Part shown: piece by piece, positions 6,150-10,507 of the stretch
How the letters are laid out: every line of letters starts with the position of its first letter
How positions within the stretch are numbered: the stretch's first letter is position 1
Assembly (NCBI GenBank): GCA_045578425.1
Contig: JAZNKF010000050.1
Location: 1 to 10,507 of the forward strand
Source of the DNA: RGIG3009 sp045578425
GTDB taxonomy: Bacteria; Bacillota; Clostridia; Oscillospirales; Acutalibacteraceae
DNA: 10,507 bases
Direction: 5' to 3'
Made by a program: the position numbers and the translations under genes
Notes under the pieces: generated by a model
Databases searched by the model: none
Seen by the model: the letters and a program-made list of their open reading frames with translations, nothing else
Told to the model about the DNA's origin: nothing

Positions 6150-6300
6150 TAGACATGACTCCTCGGCATGCGGAGCGTGTCGTGGGGCGCGTATGCGAGC
6201 GCCGCCTTACGGCGGATACAGCGAGCATAAAGCGGGTGCTGCGGTCGAAATTCGCCGAGTGAAAGCGAGATAAGCGAATTTCGGGCACCGCAAACGGATA
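6150..6300. other. GC-rich structured segment without a gene
   Basis: This stretch between the tRNA terminator and the MATE promoter is clearly richer in G+C than the flanks and contains successive inverted repeats: GGCGC (6186-6190)/GCGCC (6199-6203), CCGCC (6202-6206)/GGCGG (6211-6215), and CGAAATTCGC (6246-6255)/GCGAATTTCG (6273-6282). The last pair is extended by GCGGT (6241-6245)/ACCGC (6287-6291). No convincing reading frame occurs; frames crossing it are antisense to tRNA-Trp. It could be a repeat element, a remnant of one or a structured RNA. Confidence 0.5.
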
Positions 6301-6325
6301 ACTTTTTCTGCCTTTCTAATAAATT

Positions 6326-6344
6326 GAAGCGGCTACGCTTTTTT
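6326..6344 (+). terminator. Weak terminator-like hairpin
   Basis: AAGCG (6327-6331) and CGCTT (6336-6340) form a 5-bp stem with loop GCTA followed by a T-run to 6344. No gene ends here; it would close any transcript coming from the structured segment upstream. Confidence 0.35.
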
Positions 6345-6356
6345 GTTGAATCCTGC

Positions 6357-6385
6357 TTGGAAAAAGTATAATTATATGCTATACT
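6357..6385 (+). promoter_or_regulatory. Promoter of the MATE efflux gene
   Basis: TTGGAA (6357-6362), 17-nt spacer, and TATACT (6380-6385) with an extended -10 TGC (6377-6379). It lies 41 nt upstream of the start codon. Confidence 0.65.
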
Positions 6386-6387
6386 TT
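6363..6387. promoter_or_regulatory. Operator-like inverted repeat in the MATE promoter
   Basis: AAAGTATA (6363-6370) and TATACTTT (6380-6387) are perfect 8-bp inverted arms 9 nt apart, filling the spacer and the -10 box. The geometry would suit a dimeric repressor. No regulator gene is adjacent. Confidence 0.5.
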
Positions 6388-6426
6388 AACAATCAAATTA
6401 AACCTTACTTGCGTTAGGAGCAAATA

Positions 6427-7761
6427 ATGTACATTCCGCTTTCCTCTCATTTTACTTACAAAAAACTCATACAGTTTACTTTCCCTTCCATTGCCATGCT
6501 GATTTTCACATCCATTTACGGCGTAGTTGACGGCTTCTTTGTTTCAAACTTTGCGGGCAAAACACCGTTTGCCGCTGTTAACTTGATTATGCCGGTAATC
6601 ATGATTATCAGTACTGTCGCTTTCATGTTCGGAACAGGAGGCACCGCGTTAGTCGCCAAAACGTACGGTGAAGGAGATAAAGCAAAAGCCAACCGTTATT
6701 TCTCGTTGCTTGTTTACGTAGCTTTTGTTTTGGGGGTTGTGTTGGCAACGTTGGGGTTTGTTTTTGTTCGTCCCATTGCTGCGTTGCTGGGAGCACAAGG
6801 TGTTTTGTTGGATAACTGCGTTCTTTATTCTCGCGTTATTCTTACCACACTGCCGTTTTTTATGTTACAGGTCATGTTCCAAAGTTTTTTTGTTGCCGCC
6901 GAAAAGCCGCAATTAGGGCTTTGGGTAACCGTTGCATCGGGTGTTACCAATATGGTGTTTGATGCGGTTTTGGTCCTCTCTTTACCCCAAGAACACAAAC
7001 TACTGGGTGCCGCTTTGGCAACTGCTTTTTCACAATTTATCGGCGGTGCTGTTCCGCTTTTCTATTTTTTCGCCAAAAACAGCAGTGTTCTCCGTTTGGG
7101 AAAAACTTCTTACGACGGAAAAGCCATTTTAAAAGCGTGTACTAACGGTTCTTCCGAGTTTATGAATAATATTTCCATGAGCTTTGTCGGTATTTTGTAT
7201 AACCGGCAGCTCATTAATTATGCGGGGGAAAACGGCATTGCCGCTTACGGTGTAATGATGTACGTCAGCATGATTTTTTCGGCAGCATTTGTCGGTTTTT
7301 CTATTGGTGGTGCACCGATTGTCAGTTATCACGATGGGTCTAAAAACTACGCCGAACTCAAAAGCCTGCTTCGAAAAAGTTTAACACTCATTGGTATATT
7401 CGGCATTACCATGATACTACTAGCTGAACTGTTAGCGGCACCGCTTTCCAAGTTGTTTGTAGGATACGATATCACGTTGTATAACTTAACGGTTTCCGGT
7501 TTTCGAGTTTTCGGGCTGTCGTTTGCTTTTATGGGGTTTGGCATTTTTGCCTCCGCTTTCTTCACCGCACTCAACGATGGGCTTACCTCGGCGCTCATTT
7601 CGTTTTTACGCACCTTGGTTTTCCAAAGTGCGTCCATCATCCTTCTCCCCATGTTGTGGGGAATTGACGGAATTTGGATTTCGGTTGTGGTGGCTGAATT
7701 TTTATCCGTTGTTTTGGGCGTACTTTTTTTGATGATTAAACGAAAAAAATATCATTATTAA
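6427..7761 (+). CDS. MATE-family multidrug/cation antiporter
   Basis: This 444-residue membrane protein has about 12 hydrophobic helices in two similar halves, the normal size for the family. Typical MATE features are LIQFTFPSIAMLIFTSIYGVVDGFFVSNFAG near the N-terminus (read in parts: helix 1 with the polar VVDGFFVS turn), NLIMPVIM, and GTGGTALVAKTYGEGD (about 75-90) in the first half. MATE proteins export organic cations, drugs or metabolites in exchange for Na+ or H+. This one looks closest to the MepA/DinF-like branch of Bacillota, but its substrate cannot be read from sequence. TAGGAG at 6415-6420 lies 6 nt before the ATG. It is a single-gene unit with its own promoter and downstream hairpin, and the inverted repeat over the promoter hints at regulation by an unlinked repressor. 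Confidence 0.92.
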   Translation: MYIPLSSHFTYKKLIQFTFPSIAMLIFTSIYGVVDGFFVSNFAGKTPFAAVNLIMPVIMIISTVAFMFGTGGTALVAKTYGEGDKAKANRYFSLLVYVAFVLGVVLATLGFVFVRPIAALLGAQGVLLDNCVLYSRVILTTLPFFMLQVMFQSFFVAAEKPQLGLWVTVASGVTNMVFDAVLVLSLPQEHKLLGAALATAFSQFIGGAVPLFYFFAKNSSVLRLGKTSYDGKAILKACTNGSSEFMNNISMSFVGILYNRQLINYAGENGIAAYGVMMYVSMIFSAAFVGFSIGGAPIVSYHDGSKNYAELKSLLRKSLTLIGIFGITMILLAELLAAPLSKLFVGYDITLYNLTVSGFRVFGLSFAFMGFGIFASAFFTALNDGLTSALISFLRTLVFQSASIILLPMLWGIDGIWISVVVAEFLSVVLGVLFLMIKRKKYHY

Positions 7762-7762
7762 G

Positions 7763-7790
7763 GCAAAAAAATATGCTTTTTTTGCAATTT
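7763..7790 (+). terminator. Terminator after the MATE gene
   Basis: GCAAAAAAA (7763-7771) pairs with TTTTTTTGC (7777-7785), loop TATGC, followed by a T-rich tail. The stem is almost all A-T, so it may be inefficient. Confidence 0.55.
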
Positions 7791-7794
7791 TTTA

Positions 7795-7823
7795 TTGACA
7801 GTCTTGCAAAATGGTAGTATTCT
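7795..7823 (+). promoter_or_regulatory. Promoter of gdhA
   Basis: Perfect TTGACA (7795-7800), 17-nt spacer, TATTCT (7818-7823), 40 nt upstream of the start codon. Downstream, TTATATA-T-TATATAA (7835-7849) is a perfect AT-only inverted repeat just before the ribosome binding site (AAAGGAG, 7848-7854). Confidence 0.7.
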
Positions 7824-7862
7824 AAAAAAATAAATTATATATTATATAAAGGAGAGAAAACT

Positions 7863-9215
7863 ATGCTTAAATCCGAATACTTACAAAAAGTATACGCTAA
7901 CGTCGAAGCTCGCAACCCGGGCGAAAAAGAATTCCTACAAGCGGTTTTGGAAGTATTGACTTCCATTGAACCCGTGGTGGAATCCAACCCCGAATATCAA
8001 AAATGGGGCATTATTGAAAGAATGGTCGAGCCGGAACGCCAAATCATGTTCCGCGTTTCTTGGGTAGACGACAACGGCAACGTTCAAGTCAACCGCGGTT
8101 ACCGTGTGCAGTTTAACTCTGCCATTGGTCCGTACAAAGGCGGTTTGCGTTTCCATCCTTCCGTCAATGCCAGCATCATTAAATTCTTGGGCTTTGAACA
8201 AACCTTCAAAAACAGCCTTACCAGCCTTCCCATGGGCGGCGGTAAAGGCGGCAGTGACTTTGACCCCCGTGGCCGCAGCGACGGAGAAATCATGCGTTTC
8301 TGCCAAAGTTTTATGACGGAACTGGCAAAACACATCGGTGCCGATACCGACGTTCCCGCCGGCGACTTGGGTGTTGGTGCTCGCGAAATCGGTTATCTTT
8401 ACGGTCAATACAAACGCTTGCGCAACGAATTCACCGGCGTTCTCACCGGCAAAGGTCTCCCCTACGGCGGTTCTTTGATTCGTCCCGAAGCCACCGGTTT
8501 CGGTGCTGTGTACTATGTTGACGAAATGCTCAAATCCTTTGGCGACACCATCAAGGGCAAAACCTTTGCGGTTTCCGGTTTTGGTAACGTGGCTTGGGGT
8601 ACGGTCAAAAAGATTGCCGAACTCGGCGGTAAAGTGGTGACCATCTCCGGTCCCGACGGCTATGTTTATGACAAAGACGGCATCGACACCGACGAAAAAA
8701 TTGAATTCATGCTTTCCATGCGTTCTTCCGGTCACGACAAGGTAAAAGATTATGCTGACAAATTCGGTGTTCCGTATTTTGAAGGTCAAAAACCGTGGGG
8801 TACCAAAGTTGACATCATCATGCCCTGCGCTACTCAAAACGAAGTGGATGTCAAAGAAGCTGAACAAATCATTGCTAACGGCGTAAAATACTATGTGGAA
8901 GTTTCCAACATGCCCACCACCAACGAAGCTGTGGCATTGCTCAAAGCAAACGGTGTTGTGGTTGCTCCTTCCAAAGCCGTTAACGCGGGCGGCGTTGCTG
9001 TTTCCGGTTTGGAAATGAGCCAAAACTCCATGCGTTACAGCTGGACCGCCGAAGAAGTGGATGCAAAACTCCACCAAATCATGACCAACATCTTCAACGC
9101 CTCGCTCAAAGCAGCCGAAAAATACGGTATGCCGGGCGACTTGGTTGCCGGTGCTAACATTGCCGGTTTTGAAAAAGTGGCAGATGCCATGCTCGCACAA
9201 GGTGTTGCTTACTAA
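7863..9215 (+). CDS. gdhA: Glutamate dehydrogenase, NADP-type
   Basis: This 450-residue cytosolic hexameric enzyme reversibly converts 2-oxoglutarate, ammonia and NAD(P)H to glutamate. The catalytic domain has GPYKGGLRFHPSV (89-101), LPMGGGKGGSDFDP with the active-site Lys at 128, and ADTDVPAGDLGVGAREIGYL with the catalytic Asp. The nucleotide domain has the loop VSGFGNVAWG and the C-terminal block NAGGVAVSGLEMSQN. Length and sequence fit the small hexameric (GdhA) class, usually NADP-specific and biosynthetic in bacteria. The cofactor is not proven. AAAGGAG sits 8 nt before the ATG. Codon use is strongly biased (many C/G third bases), as expected for a highly expressed gene, and produces a 517-codon open frame on the opposite strand that I regard as a shadow. 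Confidence 0.97.
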   Translation: MLKSEYLQKVYANVEARNPGEKEFLQAVLEVLTSIEPVVESNPEYQKWGIIERMVEPERQIMFRVSWVDDNGNVQVNRGYRVQFNSAIGPYKGGLRFHPSVNASIIKFLGFEQTFKNSLTSLPMGGGKGGSDFDPRGRSDGEIMRFCQSFMTELAKHIGADTDVPAGDLGVGAREIGYLYGQYKRLRNEFTGVLTGKGLPYGGSLIRPEATGFGAVYYVDEMLKSFGDTIKGKTFAVSGFGNVAWGTVKKIAELGGKVVTISGPDGYVYDKDGIDTDEKIEFMLSMRSSGHDKVKDYADKFGVPYFEGQKPWGTKVDIIMPCATQNEVDVKEAEQIIANGVKYYVEVSNMPTTNEAVALLKANGVVVAPSKAVNAGGVAVSGLEMSQNSMRYSWTAEEVDAKLHQIMTNIFNASLKAAEKYGMPGDLVAGANIAGFEKVADAMLAQGVAY

Positions 9216-9223
9216 TCTGTAAC

Positions 9224-9267
9224 ACAAACAGGCGCCCAAGTTGTAACAACTTGGGCGGGTTTGTTTG
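9224..9267 (+). terminator. Terminator after gdhA
   Basis: GCCCAAGTTG (9234-9243) pairs perfectly with CAACTTGGGC (9247-9256), loop TAA. Outer arms ACAAAC (9224-9229)/GTTTGT (9259-9264) extend it across an internal loop. The T-run is interrupted (TTTGTTT). Confidence 0.72.
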
Positions 9268-9290
9268 GAAAAAACCATGTGAAATGGACA

Positions 9291-9372
9291 CGGGGCGATG
9301 TGGGCATCGTCCCCTACAGATTCTATCCCAATTTGATGCGAGTTCGTAGGGGCGGATGCCCACATCCGCCCG
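9291..9372. repeat. Palindromic intergenic repeat element
   Basis: Left arm 9297-9317 and right arm 9346-9366 are inverted repeats matching at 19 of 21 positions. Each arm also folds alone: GGGGCGATG/CATCGTCCCC (9292-9314, one bulged T) with loop TGGG, and GGGCGGATG/CATCCGCCC (9350-9371) with loop CCCA. It lies between terminators, is very GC-rich and codes for nothing. The GTAGGGGCGGATGCCCACA type of sequence is, from memory, a recurrent intergenic repeat in clostridial genomes. Only one copy is visible here. Confidence 0.75.
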
Positions 9373-9389
9373 CAAAAACAACATCTCTT

Positions 9390-9426
9390 AAAAGAGCGTC
9401 TTTCCTTTCGGAAAGACGCTCTTTTT
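9390..9426. terminator. Bidirectional terminator between gdhA region and the GH16 gene
   Basis: A 15-16-bp stem (9390-9405 / 9410-9425) with loop TTTC is followed by T5 on the plus strand and T4 on the minus strand. It lies 10 nt after the stop of the minus-strand GH16 gene and is probably its terminator. Confidence 0.88.
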
Positions 9427-9435
9427 GTTTTGTTA

Positions 9436-10507
9436 TTACTTTTGCCAAATTCTGAAATAATCCACTTCCATGGGCCAACGGGAATCACCGCTGATGGTCA
9501 CCGGCAACGAATACTTATCCAACACCGCAAACGGTGCTTCGTAGCGTTCGCCTTTTACCAAGTACATATCGGGGTCAAGACCGCTGCCATCTTCGTTCCA
9601 ACGTTGCGTAAACAACTCTTCACCGTCAATATACGCGGTAAAGCGGCCTTCTTCCCACAACCAACCCATCGTGTGCCATTCGCCGTCACCAAGGCCGGGA
9701 TAAACGGGTTTTATGTTTTTACCCCAGCGTGTAGCGCCGTGCCCGTTACCGTACTCGCACGATTGTTCGTGCAAGGTCACGCTGTAAATCCGCTCTCCAC
9801 CTTCAAAGTAATTACCCCAATACTCCATGTGGTCTACTTCTACCCAGTGGTCAATAAAGCACCAGTACCGCTCGGCAGGCATTGCCCAAATAGCGGGACC
9901 GCCTTTAACACCGGGGACGGAGGAATCGGGTTGCACCTTAAAGCGACATTCCACATACCCGTGCTTGTAACCCCAACCCGCACCGGTACGCGAATCTACC
10001 ATAGCAAGTTCGTAATGATGCGGAGAATTGTGAACGTGTAAATCAATGCCGTTTTCTGTTAATGAATAATCATCGGGATTAACGTTTGTCATACCGTACG
10101 GACGCGTAACGTACCAGTGGTACCCCACCTCACCCGTGGCGTTGACGTCAATCGTATCCAAGGTGGTAAAATCATCGTTAAACACCAAATTATTCATTCC
10201 CGCCGCGGCGGCAAATTCGGGCACTGCTAACGCTTCGTCAGCAACGCGCAGGTATTTGACAAACACAACACCCGTTTCCCACGTTGTCGGACTCGGCATG
10301 GCAAAATTCACCGTTGCGGTAATCGCATGGTTACCTGCCACCGCTTCCCATGCGGGGAAATCAAAAGTTTTGCTTTCGCCGACTTTTAAGCCGCCGTCAT
10401 AACGAAACCACACAGGCTCTGCTCTGTCGACGTGCAGTTGAATCACCGTTTGTTGTACGGCGGGTAACAAATCCGCGGTACCGTCGTTTGTGAGCGTGAC
10501 GGTGAAC
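9436..10507 (-). CDS. GH16 glycoside hydrolase with upstream CARDB-like domain (5' part beyond right edge)
   Basis: The frame is open from the right edge to a TAA at 9436, giving 357 codons; the start and any signal peptide lie outside. The visible N-terminal part (FTVTLTNDGTAD... to about 10260) looks like a CARDB beta-sandwich: a TNDGTAD turn, a GLKVGESKTFDF strand and HAITATV. After a short linker, a concanavalin-like beta-sandwich follows with FNDDFTTLD, GYVECRFKV and GPAIWAMP. The GH16 catalytic motif EVDHME (codons at 9840-9823) keeps both catalytic Glu and the middle Asp in the ExDxxE spacing of laminarinase, agarase and carrageenase-type enzymes. Such proteins are secreted and cut beta-1,3/1,4-glucans or galactans; substrate not decided. 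A CBM-like reading of the first domain is possible. The internal TTG at 10470 is not a start. Confidence 0.88.
   Translation of the reverse strand, partial: FTVTLTNDGTADLLPAVQQTVIQLHVDRAEPVWFRYDGGLKVGESKTFDFPAWEAVAGNHAITATVNFAMPSPTTWETGVVFVKYLRVADEALAVPEFAAAAGMNNLVFNDDFTTLDTIDVNATGEVGYHWYVTRPYGMTNVNPDDYSLTENGIDLHVHNSPHHYELAMVDSRTGAGWGYKHGYVECRFKVQPDSSVPGVKGGPAIWAMPAERYWCFIDHWVEVDHMEYWGNYFEGGERIYSVTLHEQSCEYGNGHGATRWGKNIKPVYPGLGDGEWHTMGWLWEEGRFTAYIDGEELFTQRWNEDGSGLDPDMYLVKGERYEAPFAVLDKYSLPVTISGDSRWPMEVDYFRIWQK

Noticed and set aside
5912..6288. Two short minus-strand frames across the tRNA genes (one with EGLEPSARGF)
   Set aside because: These are the well-known false proteins produced by reading tRNA genes antisense.
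7935..9488. A 517-codon open frame antisense to gdhA
   Set aside because: It covers a certain gdhA on the opposite strand, has no family features, is low in complexity (His/Phe/Gly-rich) and follows from the biased codon use of gdhA. It also runs across the terminators and the intergenic repeat.
1..10507. CRISPR array, insertion sequence or prophage
   Set aside because: No regularly spaced direct repeats, transposase, integrase or phage genes are visible.

Overview
This window looks like a chromosomal segment from an uncultured, low-to-middle-GC member of the Bacillota, most likely a gut-type Clostridia. The reasons are the AGGAG-type ribosome binding sites, consensus TTGACA/TATAAT promoters, a clostridial-style RluA-family active site (NRIDRNT), a Rex redox repressor, an Aquifex/clostridial-type short aconitase and tRNA genes with encoded CCA. 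This taxonomic guess rests on protein and signal style only; no search was possible.

Layout. Positions 1-431 hold the start of glyA (serine hydroxymethyltransferase, minus strand), divergent from an RluA-family pseudouridine synthase gene (529-1491, plus). Next comes a five-gene minus-strand operon read from about 5709 down to 1503: aconitase, rex, an HPr-kinase-like P-loop kinase, a PqqD-like peptide-binding protein and an S24/S26 (Sec11/SipW-like) peptidase. The genes are separated by at most 65 nt (aconitase-rex) in principle and in fact by 12, 1, 16 and -4 nt, so they should be co-transcribed. Operon and pseudouridine synthase gene converge on one symmetrical terminator that supplies the last codons of both. 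The operon promoter (5741-5770) carries a good match to a Rex operator over its -35 box and a second perfect palindrome beside its -10 box.

Positions 5826-6139 are a tRNA transcription unit (tRNA with CAT anticodon, probably Ile2, then tRNA-Trp) with its own promoter, a spacer hairpin and a strong terminator. A GC-rich, hairpin-rich stretch without a gene follows (about 6150-6300). Then come a MATE-family efflux gene with a palindrome in its promoter (6427-7761) and gdhA, an NADP-type glutamate dehydrogenase (7863-9215). A small palindromic intergenic repeat (about 9291-9372) and a bidirectional terminator separate gdhA from a minus-strand gene entering from the right edge, which encodes a CARDB-like domain followed by a GH16 glycoside hydrolase with an intact catalytic motif.

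How it fits together. Housekeeping functions dominate: one-carbon and glutamate metabolism, rRNA modification and tRNA supply. The unusual part is the kinase/PqqD/peptidase trio. Such parts belong to ribosomal-peptide maturation systems, but here they sit without a visible precursor peptide or modifying enzyme, behind an aconitase and a redox regulator that probably controls the whole operon according to the NADH/NAD+ ratio.
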